Shown piece after piece: positions 8,432 through 17,344 of a stretch of 64,000 nucleotides of DNA. Numbering within the stretch: position 1 is the first letter of the stretch; each line of letters begins with the position of its first letter. The stretch lies in assembly GCF_000355695.1 (NCBI RefSeq), contig NC_020891.1, positions 2,790,001 through 2,854,000 on the forward strand, written 5' to 3'. The position numbers and the translations under genes were made by a program. This DNA comes from Clavibacter nebraskensis NCPPB 2581 (GTDB lineage Bacteria > Actinomycetota > Actinomycetes > Actinomycetales > Microbacteriaceae). The notes beneath the pieces are model-generated. The model did no database searches, was not told the origin of the DNA, and worked only from the letters and a program-made list of their open reading frames with translations.

Positions 8432-9568
8432 CTACTCCGGCACGCGCTCCGCGAGCGACGCCCGCCGCAGCTGGTCCACGTCCACGTGCACGTCGTCGAC
8501 GCGCACCTCGGCGACGTGCGACGGGTCGTGCGCGCAGCGCTCGGCGGTCCAGCCGACCTGGGTCACGTCGACTCCGCAGACGGGGCAGCGCGTGGTCCAG
8601 CCGATGTGGATCCGGTGCCGCGTGCGTCCGAACGCCGCCGCGTTCACCACGTTGCCGAACCAGAACACCCCGACCGTGCGCGCGCCGACGGCCTGCGCGA
8701 GGTGGCGCGGGCCGCTGTCGTTGCCGAGCACGACGTCGGCGTGGGTGAAGAGGCCGGCGAGCTCGCCGAGGGTGAGGGAGTCGGCGAGCGAGGCGATCCG
8801 CTCGGCCTGCTCCGCGGGCAGCCCGTCGCGGCCGAGCGCGACGATGCGGTCGGCGTCGACGGCGTCCGTCGCGTCGCCCACGACGACCACCTGCGCGTCG
8901 TCCGCGGCGGCCCGCCGCGCCACCTCCGCGAACGACTCCACGGGCCAGCGCCGGCGCGGGTCGGTGGCGCCCGGGTGGATCACGACCAGCCCGCCCGGCG
9001 CGCCCGTCACGCGCTCCGCCGCCGCGGCCCGCTCGGCGTCGGTCACCTCGATGACCGGCTCCAGGTCGGCGACGGGCGCGCCCGCGAGCCCCGCGACCTC
9101 GAGTCCGCGCAGCACCTCGTGCTGGTAGTAGACGTACGGGATCACGCGCTCGAGCCGCTCGGCGTCGTCCGTCGCGGTGCCCACGGTGTGCCGGGCGCCG
9201 AGCCGCAGCAGGAACGGGTTGGAGTTGCGGCCGCCGCCGTGCACCTGCACCGCGAGGTCGAAGCGGCGCGCGCGCATGCGGGCCGCGAACGCCTCGATCT
9301 CCTCGGGGTCGGGATCCGCGCCCGGCACGTCCCGCACGCCGTGGGCGACCGGCAGCACCTCGATCTCGTCGGGCCCGCCGGGCCGACCGCCGAGGAGCGC
9401 GCGGTGCAGCGGCGTGCCGAGCAGCGTGATCCGCGCTCCCGGGTACGCGGCCCGCAGCGCCGCCATGGCGGGCAGCGCGAAGATCAGGTCGCCGAGCCCG
9501 CCGCCGCGCAGCACGGCGATGGAGCGGACGTCGGAGAAGATCTCGTGGAGCGGGGCGACGACGGGCAC
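8432..9568 (-). CDS. GT9 family glycosyltransferase (heptosyltransferase-like)
   Basis: 378 residues from GTG 9568, chosen because TGGAGG lies 8 bases upstream and the GT9 fold begins at once (SIAVLRGGGLGDLIFALPAM). GT9 landmarks include the glycine-rich N-terminal loop, VVIHPGATDPRRRWP, and the acceptor/nucleotide motif LGNDSGPRHLAQAVGA. The family transfers L-glycero-D-manno-heptose from ADP-heptose to LPS in Gram-negatives. Here, with GmhA and two HldE homologues in the same window, it probably transfers a heptose to an extracellular glycan or glycoprotein. The gene is divergent from the pectate-lyase-like gene at 9803. An upstream extension of the frame is possible but looks non-coding. 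Confidence 0.85.
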   Translation of the reverse strand: MPVVAPLHEIFSDVRSIAVLRGGGLGDLIFALPAMAALRAAYPGARITLLGTPLHRALLGGRPGGPDEIEVLPVAHGVRDVPGADPDPEEIEAFAARMRARRFDLAVQVHGGGRNSNPFLLRLGARHTVGTATDDAERLERVIPYVYYQHEVLRGLEVAGLAGAPVADLEPVIEVTDAERAAAAERVTGAPGGLVVIHPGATDPRRRWPVESFAEVARRAAADDAQVVVVGDATDAVDADRIVALGRDGLPAEQAERIASLADSLTLGELAGLFTHADVVLGNDSGPRHLAQAVGARTVGVFWFGNVVNAAAFGRTRHRIHIGWTTRCPVCGVDVTQVGWTAERCAHDPSHVAEVRVDDVHVDVDQLRRASLAERVPE

Positions 9569-9700
9569 GGGGCGGCCTCCAGTTCGGGCGGGCGGGTCCC
9601 CCGTCCCGTTCCCCGCGACGGCCGCATCGAAACGCGGGCGGCGTGCGGCCCTGTGCGGAGGCAGCCCGACGCTCCCACACCCGCCGCTACGGTGACCCGG

Positions 9701-9714
9701 CAGACGATCGTCTG
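9701..9714. promoter_or_regulatory. Perfect 14-bp palindrome, probable operator
   Basis: CAGACGATCGTCTG is fully self-complementary and lies in the divergent intergenic space between GT9 (start 9568) and the pectate-lyase-like gene (start 9803). It has the symmetry expected for a dimeric repressor; the regulator is not identified. Confidence 0.5.
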
Positions 9715-9802
9715 ACACAGAGGTGGCTCGTCCCACGGGCGCCCGCCTCACGATCTCGCGTCGGCCTCCTCGGACGCCGACGCCCCTTCATGAGAGGCGC
9801 CC

Positions 9803-10885
9803 ATGCGCATCCGCCTCCTCCCCGCCGCGCTCGCCGGCGCGCTCCTGCTCGTCGCGCTGACGGGCACCGGCCCGACCGCTCCCGCCAGCGCCGCGACCGC
9901 GAGCGGCACCTCCGCCACCGCGAGCGCGTCCGCCGACTCCGGCTCCGGCTCCGCGGCCACGGGCGCCGGCCCCACCGCCCGCGTCGCCAGCGTCGCCGCC
10001 CTGCGCGACGCCATCGCGCAGCACGTGCACCACATCGTCATCACCACCTCGCTCTACGGCGGCACCTCGCCCGTCTACGTCGACGTGCTCGACTCGGCAT
10101 CGAGCGGCACCGTCATCGAGGGCGCCACCCCGACGGTGGAACTCGTGAACATCCAGCTGCGGATCTTCGACCTCACCTACGCGGGCGCCATCCACGACGT
10201 GACGGTGCGCGACCTCACCATGCACGGCCGCATCCAGGACCTCGTCGCGCTCACGGGAGCGGCGACGAAGCCCTACGGCGTCGGCGTCAACTACGAGGCC
10301 ATCAGCGTGCGCGGGGCCGCGCACGTGACGATCGACCACATCGTCGCCTACGACACCACCGACGACCTTATGTCGGTGACGCGCGGGGCCGACGACGTCA
10401 CCATCTCCAACAGCACGTTCTCGTACTCGCGCGCGTACGCGGACATCGACCCGAGCATCACGTGGGACTGGGGCTTCGGCCTGCAGCCGCTCGCGTCCGA
10501 GCGCCTCGGGATCCTCGTGGGCGCCAACGCGAAGGACAGCTACGCCGTCACCGGCCACCTCCACGTGAACCTCGTCGACGACCACATCGGCCCGCTCGTC
10601 CGGGGACGGCCGCTGCTGCGCGGCGACGTGGACGTGAAGGGCGTGACGTTCGACAACACGCAGGCAGGATCCGAGCAGTACGCGGCCATCGAGGTCGGCA
10701 GCGGCGGCCGGGTCGTCGTCGAGGGCTGCGAGTTCGACCACTCGAACAACCCCATCGCGATCCACCTCGACTCACCCTCGGACACCTACGCGCTGTTCGA
10801 GGGCGGCAACACCTTCATCGCGACGACGGGCACCATCGCCAAGGGCCAGCCGCTCCCGCCACGGGCAGGGGCCGCGCGGAGCTGA
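9803..10885 (+). CDS. Secreted right-handed beta-helix protein, pectate-lyase-like
   Basis: 360 residues with a clear signal peptide (LPAALAGALLLVALTG, cleavage near APASA) and a Ser/Ala/Gly-rich linker. The rest has the repeating short-strand pattern of a parallel beta-helix: HIVITTSLYG, DVTVRDLTMHG, HVTIDHIVAYDTTDDLMSV and DVTISNSTFSYSR, spaced about 20-25 residues. The layout resembles PL1 pectate lyases (VxIDHxxxxxxxDD...ISNSxF), where aspartates bind calcium. Classical Trp/His landmarks are weak, so polygalacturonate lyase activity is likely but unproven. It would act extracellularly on pectin. The ATG at 9803 gives the signal peptide immediately. Confidence 0.72.
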   Translation: MRIRLLPAALAGALLLVALTGTGPTAPASAATASGTSATASASADSGSGSAATGAGPTARVASVAALRDAIAQHVHHIVITTSLYGGTSPVYVDVLDSASSGTVIEGATPTVELVNIQLRIFDLTYAGAIHDVTVRDLTMHGRIQDLVALTGAATKPYGVGVNYEAISVRGAAHVTIDHIVAYDTTDDLMSVTRGADDVTISNSTFSYSRAYADIDPSITWDWGFGLQPLASERLGILVGANAKDSYAVTGHLHVNLVDDHIGPLVRGRPLLRGDVDVKGVTFDNTQAGSEQYAAIEVGSGGRVVVEGCEFDHSNNPIAIHLDSPSDTYALFEGGNTFIATTGTIAKGQPLPPRAGAARS

Positions 10886-10895
10886 TCCGGGCGCC

Positions 10896-11945
10896 TCACG
10901 CCCGCGGCGCCGCCGCGCTCTCGCGCACCACGAGGCTCGTCGGCACGATGCGGTCGCCGGACGGCTCGCGGCCGTCGAGCATCTCGAGCAGCACCTGCAT
11001 CGAGCGGCGGCCGATCTCGGTGAAGTCCTGGTGCACGGTGGTGAGCGGCGGCCAGAACGAGCTCGACTCCTCGGTGTCGTCGAAGCCGACCACGCTGATG
11101 TCGCCCGGCACGTCGCGGCCGAGCTCGTGCAGCGCGTGCATGATCCCGAGGGCCATCTGGTCGTTCGCCGCGACGATGCCCGTGATGTCGGCGCGCTGCC
11201 CGAGCTCCTTGCCGATGCGGTAGCCGGACGCCGTGGTCCAGTCGCCCTGCGCGGGATCCTCGGGATCCAGCCCCGCGTCGAGCATGGTCGCGCGCCACTC
11301 GGCCGCGCGCCGGGCCGCCGAGTAGGAGGTGGACGGGCCGGCGACGTGCACGATCGCGGTGTGCCCGAGATCCAGCAGGTGCTGCGTGACGAGCCGCGTG
11401 CCCTGCTCCTGGTCGGTGTCGACGACCACGAACGGGTCGCCCGCGTCGGAGTCGATGATCACGACGGGCAGCCCCACGGGGATGATCACGTCGGCCCGGT
11501 CGAGCATGTGCGCCTCGATGATGATGACGACCCCGTCGACCGCCTCCTCCTGCAGCCGGCTGAACGCCCCGGCAACCTCGCCCTCGGTGGGGTGCGGCAC
11601 CGGCATGAGCGTGATCGTGTACCCGGCGCCGGACGCGGCCGTGACGATCGCGTCGAGCGTGCGCATGTTCCCGAGGGTCGAGAGCGTGAACATGATGATG
11701 CCGATGCTGCGGAAGCGCCCCGTCTTCAGGGCCCGCGCGGCGCTGTTCGGCCGGTAGCCCAGCTCGGCCATCGCGTCCATCACCCGCTGCCGCGTCGAGG
11801 CCTCCACGTTCTGCGCCCCGTTGGACACGCGGGACACCGTCTGGGCGGACACGCCGGCGTGCGCCGCGACGTCCGCCATCGACACGGTGCGGCCGCCGGG
11901 CGTGCGCCGGCCACCCGACTTGACGGCCGACGGTGGAGATGTCAT
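10896..11945 (-). CDS. LacI-family transcriptional regulator
   Basis: 349 residues. The N-terminal helix-turn-helix with hinge is VSMADVAAHAGVSAQTVSRVSNG; a periplasmic-binding-protein-like effector domain follows (FRSIGIIMFTLS, VVGFDDTEESSSFWPPLTTV, QDFTEIGRRSM). ATG 11945 is used; an in-frame ATG at 11957 would add four residues and neither has a good ribosome site. The gene is divergent from an ABC sugar importer, with a perfect palindrome between them. It therefore probably represses the importer and itself until an oligosaccharide binds. A beta-galactoside is likely, given the downstream GH35 gene. Confidence 0.9.
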   Translation of the reverse strand: MTSPPSAVKSGGRRTPGGRTVSMADVAAHAGVSAQTVSRVSNGAQNVEASTRQRVMDAMAELGYRPNSAARALKTGRFRSIGIIMFTLSTLGNMRTLDAIVTAASGAGYTITLMPVPHPTEGEVAGAFSRLQEEAVDGVVIIIEAHMLDRADVIIPVGLPVVIIDSDAGDPFVVVDTDQEQGTRLVTQHLLDLGHTAIVHVAGPSTSYSAARRAAEWRATMLDAGLDPEDPAQGDWTTASGYRIGKELGQRADITGIVAANDQMALGIMHALHELGRDVPGDISVVGFDDTEESSSFWPPLTTVHQDFTEIGRRSMQVLLEMLDGREPSGDRIVPTSLVVRESAAAPRA

Positions 11946-11963
11946 GGTTGCGAGCATCACAGA

Positions 11964-11977
11964 TGTTTGCGCAAACA
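11964..11977. promoter_or_regulatory. LacI-type operator palindrome
   Basis: TGTTTGCGCAAACA is a perfect 14-bp palindrome with the central CpG typical of LacI/GalR-family operators. It lies 7 bp from the alternative regulator start and 80 bp before the first permease gene, placed to control both directions. Confidence 0.75.
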
Positions 11978-12056
11978 CCCAATCCTGCCGAAGGGGGTGA
12001 TGGCCCTCCCCCGGGGGGCCTGACTGCGCCGCGATCCCCCGACGAAGTGGAAGCAC

Positions 12057-12998
12057 ATGACGACGATGTCGACCTCGGCCGCCCGGCCGACGGCGCCCGA
12101 CGCGGCCCGCCCCAGCGGTCCCCCGATGCGACGCGACCGGCGACGCTGGACCGGGCTGGGCTTCGTCGCCCCGTTCCTCGTGGTCTTCCTCGTCGTCCTC
12201 ATCGCCCCCGTCGGCTACTCGATCTACCTCAGCCTGTTCCAGGAGCGGATGGTCGGCGGCAACTCGTTCGTCGGCATCGCCAACTACACGCGGGCCTTCC
12301 AGGACGCGCAGTTCTGGGAGGCACTCGGCCGCGTCGCCCTGTTCCTCGTCGTGCAGGTGCCGATCATGCTGTTCATCGCCCTGTTCGCGGCCCTCGCGCT
12401 CGACTCGGCCCGCCTGCACCTCACGGCGTTCTTCCGCATCTCGATCTTCCTGCCCTACGCCGTCCCCGCGGTCGTCGCGGCGCTCATGTGGGGCTTCATC
12501 TACGGCAACCGCTTCGGCCTCGTCGGCAACATCGAGAAGGCCACCGGCTGGGACCTCCCCGACCTGCTCTCGCAGAGCTGGATCCTCGCGTCGATCGGCA
12601 ACGTCGTCACGTGGGAGTTCGTCGGCTACAACATGCTGCTGTTCTACGCGGCCCTCCGCGTCATCTCGCCCGACCTCTACGAGGCCGCCGAGCTCGACGG
12701 CGCCGGTCCCTTCCGCATCATCACCGGCATCAAGCTCCCCGCCATCCGCGGCGCGCTCGTCATCGGCGTGATCTTCTCCATCATCGGCAGCTTCCAGCTC
12801 TTCAACGAGCCGAACATCCTGCAGACGCTGGCGCCGAACGGGATCAGCTCGTACTTCACCCCGAACATGTACGCCTACAACCTGTCCTTCGCGGGACAGC
12901 AGTTCAACTACTCCGCCGCCATCGCGATCATCATGGGCGTCCTGACGATGGTGGTCGCCTACGTGGTGCAGCTCGTCGGCACCCGGAAGGACAGCTGA
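12057..12998 (+). CDS. ABC sugar transporter permease (MalF type)
   Basis: 313 residues with six predicted TM helices, the first at ~33-55 (FVAPFLVVFLVVLIAPVGYS). The cytoplasmic EAA loop, which docks the ATPase, reads EAAELDGAGPFRIITGIKLP. It pairs with the MalG-type permease 2 bases downstream and the lipoprotein at 14011. No ATPase is encoded in the operon, so a shared MsiK-like ATPase elsewhere is presumed, as usual for actinobacterial CUT1 systems. The LacI operator upstream suggests sugar induction. An in-frame ATG at 12066 is an alternative start. Confidence 0.92.
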   Translation: MTTMSTSAARPTAPDAARPSGPPMRRDRRRWTGLGFVAPFLVVFLVVLIAPVGYSIYLSLFQERMVGGNSFVGIANYTRAFQDAQFWEALGRVALFLVVQVPIMLFIALFAALALDSARLHLTAFFRISIFLPYAVPAVVAALMWGFIYGNRFGLVGNIEKATGWDLPDLLSQSWILASIGNVVTWEFVGYNMLLFYAALRVISPDLYEAAELDGAGPFRIITGIKLPAIRGALVIGVIFSIIGSFQLFNEPNILQTLAPNGISSYFTPNMYAYNLSFAGQQFNYSAAIAIIMGVLTMVVAYVVQLVGTRKDS

Positions 12999-13000
12999 CC

Positions 13001-13951
13001 GTGTCGACCCTCACCGGAACCCCCCTCGCCGCGCCCGACGCCGGCACGCCCACTCGCGACGCTCCCGCCGAGCGCACGCCCCAGCGCCGCCGGTCCGCCG
13101 GCGCCCCGCGCGAGCGCCGCAGCATCGTGCTCACGCTCGTCATGGCGCTGCTGCTCATCTACTCCGTGCTCCCCCTCTTCTGGCTGCTGGTCAACTCGAC
13201 CAAGACGCAGGACGCGCTCTTCAGCTCGTTCGGCCTCTGGTTCTCGGGTGACTTCGCCCTGTGGGACAACATCCAGGGCGTGCTGACCTACGGCAACGGC
13301 GAGTTCGTCCGCTGGCTCGGCAACACGCTGATCTACGTGGTCGTCGGAGCGGGCGGCGCCACGCTGCTCGCGACCCTCGCGGGCTACGGCCTGGCGAAGT
13401 TCGACTTCCCCGGCAAGAAGATCGTGTTCGCGGTGGTGCTCGGCGCCGTCGCGATCCCCGGCACGGCCCTCGCGGTGCCGACCTTCCTGCTGTTCAGCCA
13501 GATGGGCCTCACGAACACCCCGTGGGCGATCATCCTGCCGTCGCTCATCAGCCCCTTCGGGCTGTACCTCATCTGGACCTACGCGGTCGACTCGGTGCCC
13601 GAGGAGATCCTCGAGGCGGCCCGGATCGACGGCTCGAGCGAGATCCGCACCTTCTTCACGATCAGCCTGCGGCTCCTGTCGCCGGGCCTCATCACGGTGC
13701 TGCTGTTCTCGATCGTCGCCACCTGGAACAACTACTTCCTGCCCCTGATCATGCTGAGCGACTCCCGCTGGTACCCCCTCACGGTGGGCCTCAACCAGTG
13801 GAACGCGCAGTCCACCACCGTGGGCGGCCAGCCGATCTACAACCTCGTCATCACGGGCTCGTTCCTCGCGATCATCCCGATCGTGATCGCGTTCCTCTTC
13901 CTCCAGCGCTACTGGCAGTCCGGCCTCTCGGCCGGCGGCGTCAAGGCGTAG
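13001..13951 (+). CDS. ABC sugar transporter permease (MalG type)
   Basis: 316 residues from GTG 13001, 2 bases after the previous stop and preceded by GGAAGGA. A ~45-residue Pro/Arg-rich cytoplasmic N-terminus leads into six TM helices (VLTLVMALLLIYSVLPLFWL first). The EAA motif is EAARIDGSSEIRTFFTISL. It forms the channel heterodimer with the upstream permease. Its stop is ~60 bases before the substrate-binding lipoprotein of the same operon. Confidence 0.92.
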   Translation: MSTLTGTPLAAPDAGTPTRDAPAERTPQRRRSAGAPRERRSIVLTLVMALLLIYSVLPLFWLLVNSTKTQDALFSSFGLWFSGDFALWDNIQGVLTYGNGEFVRWLGNTLIYVVVGAGGATLLATLAGYGLAKFDFPGKKIVFAVVLGAVAIPGTALAVPTFLLFSQMGLTNTPWAIILPSLISPFGLYLIWTYAVDSVPEEILEAARIDGSSEIRTFFTISLRLLSPGLITVLLFSIVATWNNYFLPLIMLSDSRWYPLTVGLNQWNAQSTTVGGQPIYNLVITGSFLAIIPIVIAFLFLQRYWQSGLSAGGVKA

Positions 13952-14010
13952 TCCCCACGACCCACCTCCGCACCACCCCTCACCACCACGAAGAAGTGAA
14001 AGGCACCACC

Positions 14011-15363
14011 ATGTCCATCTCGTTCCCCCGCAGGGCGAAGCGCGCCATCGCGCTCGGCCTCGGCATCGTCCTCGCGGGCTCCCTCGCGGCGTGCTCGTCC
14101 GGATCGGGCGGCGCCAGCGCCGACACCGCCTCCGCCGACGACCTCGCGAAGGCGCTCGACACGCAGTCCTCCATCACCGTCTGGGGCTGGGCCCCCGCGA
14201 TCAAGCCGATCGCCGAGGCGTTCGAGAAGGAGCACCCGAAGATCACGGTCGACGTGCAGAACGTCGGCACCGGCGCCGACCAGTACACGAAGCTCCAGAA
14301 CGCCATCAAGGCGGGCAAGGGCGCCCCCGACGTGGCGCAGATCGAGTACTTCGCGATCCCGCAGTTCGCGCTCGGCAAGTCCCTCGCCGACCTCTCGGGC
14401 TACGGCTACACGGACCTCAAGGACCAGTTCACGGCGTCCACCTGGAACGCGGTCACCGAGGGCGACGCCCTCTACGCGCTGCCGCAGGACTCGGGCCCCA
14501 TGGCGATGTTCTACCGCCAGGACGTCTTCGACAAGTACGGCATCGCCGTCCCCACCACCTGGGACGAGTACGTGGCCGCCGCGGAGAAGATGCACGCCGC
14601 CGACCCGAACCAGTACATCACCAGCGACTCCGGCGACGCCGGCTTCACCACGAGCATGATCTGGCAGGCCGGCGGCCACCCCTACAAGGTCGACGGCGAC
14701 AAGGTCACCATCGACATGCAGGACGCAGGCGCCAAGAAGTACACGGCCATGTGGAACCAGCTCGTCGCCAACGGCTCGCTCGCCCAGACCCCCGGCTGGA
14801 CGGACGAGTGGTTCCGCGGCCTCGGCGACGGATCCATCGCCACGCTGCTCACCGGCGCCTGGATGCCCGGCAACCTCGAGGCGCAGGCCACCGAGGGCTC
14901 CGGCCAGTGGCGCGTCGCCCCCATGCCGCAGTACACCGCAGGTGACACCGCGACCGCGGAGAGCGGCGGATCCTCCATCGCCGTCATGCAGCAGTCCGAG
15001 AACAAGCTCGTCGCGGCGGAGTTCGCGAAGTTCACCACCGCGAACGAGGAGGGTCGCAAGATCTCCTTCGACGCCGGCGGATTCCCGTCCACCACGGCGG
15101 ACCTCGACAGCGACGAGTTCCTCAACGAGACGCCGGCGTACTTCGGCGGCCAGAAGATCAACGAGGTGCTCAGCGCGGCCTCGAAGGAGGTCCTCCCGGA
15201 CTGGCAGTACCTGCCCTTCCAGGTCTACACGAACAGCATCTTCAGCGACTCGGCCTCGGCCGCGTACACCGACGGCACGTCGCTCGACCCCGTCCTCGAG
15301 GCGTGGGGCAAGGCGGCCGCCGAGTACGGCCAGCAGCAGGGCTTCACCGTCGACGTGAAGTAG
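14011..15363 (+). CDS. Sugar-binding lipoprotein of the ABC importer
   Basis: 450 residues. A lipoprotein signal ends in the lipobox LAAC with Cys28 as the lipidated residue, followed by a Ser/Gly-rich tether. The mature part is a CUT1 extracellular solute-binding protein (family 1): ITVWGWAPAIKPIAEAFEKE at the start, then APDVAQIEYF, and ALPQDSGPMAMFYRQDVFDK in the hinge region. It would capture oligosaccharides outside the membrane and deliver them to the two permeases just upstream. The gene ends at a strong terminator 17 bases downstream, closing the transport operon. Confidence 0.92.
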   Translation: MSISFPRRAKRAIALGLGIVLAGSLAACSSGSGGASADTASADDLAKALDTQSSITVWGWAPAIKPIAEAFEKEHPKITVDVQNVGTGADQYTKLQNAIKAGKGAPDVAQIEYFAIPQFALGKSLADLSGYGYTDLKDQFTASTWNAVTEGDALYALPQDSGPMAMFYRQDVFDKYGIAVPTTWDEYVAAAEKMHAADPNQYITSDSGDAGFTTSMIWQAGGHPYKVDGDKVTIDMQDAGAKKYTAMWNQLVANGSLAQTPGWTDEWFRGLGDGSIATLLTGAWMPGNLEAQATEGSGQWRVAPMPQYTAGDTATAESGGSSIAVMQQSENKLVAAEFAKFTTANEEGRKISFDAGGFPSTTADLDSDEFLNETPAYFGGQKINEVLSAASKEVLPDWQYLPFQVYTNSIFSDSASAAYTDGTSLDPVLEAWGKAAAEYGQQQGFTVDVK

Positions 15364-15380
15364 CACCACCGGATCGACCC

Positions 15381-15414
15381 GAGGGGAGGTGCGACGCGAG
15401 TCGCGCCTCCCCTC
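15381..15414 (+). terminator. Hairpin terminator after the binding-protein gene
   Basis: A 15-bp stem (GAGGGGAGGTGCGAC pairing with GTCGCGCCTCCCCTC, one G-U pair) has a 4-base loop and is followed by CCCCC. It separates the importer from the GH35 gene, possibly as an attenuating terminator. Confidence 0.75.
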
Positions 15415-15448
15415 CCCCATGCCACCCCGTACCCCTGAGGACACGACC

Positions 15449-17239
15449 ATGCCCGGCCTTCCCGCCACCAGCACCCGCTTCCGCATCGGCGCCGACGACT
15501 TCGAGCTCGACGGCCAGCCGCACCGCGTCATCGCGGGAGCCCTCCACTACTTCCGCGTGCACCCCGACCAGTGGGCCGACCGGATCCGCAAGGCCCGCCT
15601 CATGGGGCTCGACACCATCGAGACGTACGTCGCCTGGAACGCCCACTCGCCCGAGCGCGGCGCCTTCGACACGAGCGCCGGCCTCGACCTCGGCCGCTTC
15701 CTCGACCTGGTTCACGCGGAGGGCATGCACGCGATCGTGCGCCCGGGCCCCTACATCTGCGCGGAGTGGGACGGCGGGGGGCTGCCGGGCTGGCTGTTCG
15801 AGGATCCCGCCGTGGGCGTGCGCCGCAGCGAGCCGCTGTACCTCGCCGCGGTCGACGAGTTCCTCCGCCGCGTGTACGAGATCGTCGCGCCGCGGCAGAT
15901 CGACCACGGCGGGCCCGTGATCCTCGTGCAGATCGAGAACGAGTACGGCGCGTACGGCGACGACGCCGACTACCTCCGTCACCTCGTCGACCTCACGCGC
16001 GAGAGCGGCATCATCGTGCCGCTGACGACCGTCGACCAGCCCACCGACGAGATGCTCTCGCGCGGCAGCCTCGACGAGCTGCACCGCACGGGATCCTTCG
16101 GCTCGCGCGCCACCGAGCGCCTCGCCACCCTGCGCCGCCACCAGCCCACCGGCCCGCTCATGTGCAGCGAGTTCTGGGACGGCTGGTTCGACCACTGGGG
16201 CGAGCACCACCACACGACCTCGGCCGCCGACGCCGCCGCAGAGCTCGACGCGCTGCTCGCCGCGGGGGCATCCGTGAACATCTACATGTTCCACGGCGGC
16301 ACGAACTTCGGCTTCACGAACGGCGCCAACCACAAGGGCACGTACCAGTCGCATGTCACCTCGTACGACTACGACGCCCCGCTGGACGAGACCGGATCCC
16401 CCACGCCTAAGTTCTTCGCCTTCCGCGACGTGATCGCCCGCTACCGGTCGGTGCCCGACGAGATGCCCGCCGGCCGCGGGGACGCGCCCGCGTTCGAGGT
16501 CGCCTTCGACGCGGTCGCACCGCTCGCGGACCTCGTGACGGACCCCGCCGGGTGGCGCGCGACCTCGGCCGTGCCGTCGATGGACGCGCTCGGCGTCTTC
16601 CGCGGGTTCGCGCTGCACCGCGTGCAGCTGCCCGCGTCCGACCAGACGCGCGTGCTCGCGTTCGGCGAGGTGCGCGACCGGGCCGTCGTGTCGGTCGACG
16701 GCGTGCGGATCGGCGTGATCCAGCGCGACCAGCACGAGACCGCGATCGCCGTGCCGCCCGGCCGGACCCTCGAGGTGCTCGTGGAGGACCAGGGGCGCGT
16801 CAACTACGGCGTGCGGATCGGCGAGGCGAAGGGGCTCATCGGGCCGGCGACGCTCGACGGCGCCGAGCTCGCCGGCTGGGAGAGCCTGCCGCTCGACCTC
16901 GGCGCGATGGCGGCGTCGGTCGCCTCGGCGGCCGCGTTCGCCGCAGAGACCTCGCCGGTCGCGTTCCTCGACGGGCCGGTGCTCGCGCACGCGTCCTTCG
17001 AGATGGACGCGCCCGCCGACCTCTTCCTCGACACGCGCTCGTGGGGCAAGGGCGTCGCCTTCGTCAACGGCTTCGCGCTCGGCCGCTACTGGACCCGCGG
17101 GCCGCAGCACACGCTCTACGTGCCGGGCGCGCAGCTCCGCGCGGGCCGGAACGACCTCGTCGTGTTCGAGACCGGCGCGGCGGCGGATCCGGTCGTGGCG
17201 TTCCTGGCGCAGCCGGAGCTGGGGCACCTGGAGTCGTGA
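15449..17239 (+). CDS. GH35 beta-galactosidase
   Basis: 596 residues with no signal peptide, so cytoplasmic. It opens with the GH35 signature HRVIAGALHYFRVHPDQW and continues with PGPYICAEWDGGGLPGWL. The acid/base is Glu165 in QIENEYGAYG and the nucleophile Glu241 in CSEFWDGWFDHWG. C-terminal beta-sandwich domains (~350-596) end in WGKGVAFVNGFALGRYW, standard for the family. The enzyme removes terminal beta-galactose from imported oligosaccharides. Its position directly after the LacI-controlled importer supports intracellular use of a galactoside such as a galactan or galactomannan fragment. The start at 15449 has TGAGGA upstream. Confidence 0.92.
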   Translation: MPGLPATSTRFRIGADDFELDGQPHRVIAGALHYFRVHPDQWADRIRKARLMGLDTIETYVAWNAHSPERGAFDTSAGLDLGRFLDLVHAEGMHAIVRPGPYICAEWDGGGLPGWLFEDPAVGVRRSEPLYLAAVDEFLRRVYEIVAPRQIDHGGPVILVQIENEYGAYGDDADYLRHLVDLTRESGIIVPLTTVDQPTDEMLSRGSLDELHRTGSFGSRATERLATLRRHQPTGPLMCSEFWDGWFDHWGEHHHTTSAADAAAELDALLAAGASVNIYMFHGGTNFGFTNGANHKGTYQSHVTSYDYDAPLDETGSPTPKFFAFRDVIARYRSVPDEMPAGRGDAPAFEVAFDAVAPLADLVTDPAGWRATSAVPSMDALGVFRGFALHRVQLPASDQTRVLAFGEVRDRAVVSVDGVRIGVIQRDQHETAIAVPPGRTLEVLVEDQGRVNYGVRIGEAKGLIGPATLDGAELAGWESLPLDLGAMAASVASAAAFAAETSPVAFLDGPVLAHASFEMDAPADLFLDTRSWGKGVAFVNGFALGRYWTRGPQHTLYVPGAQLRAGRNDLVVFETGAAADPVVAFLAQPELGHLES

Positions 17240-17344
17240 TCCGCGCCTCCGTGTGAGCAGCGGGAGAAGTGGGTACGGGCCGGGTGGCGCGCGAGCGCCC
17301 CCGCCCGCGCACCCCCGCGGGCCGCCGACCCCGCGAGGAGACCC

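Noticed and set aside
6888-9680. 930-codon minus-strand open frame
   Set aside because: Shadow of the DUF1023-like hydrolase and the GT9 gene in another frame. Low-complexity composition and no domain.
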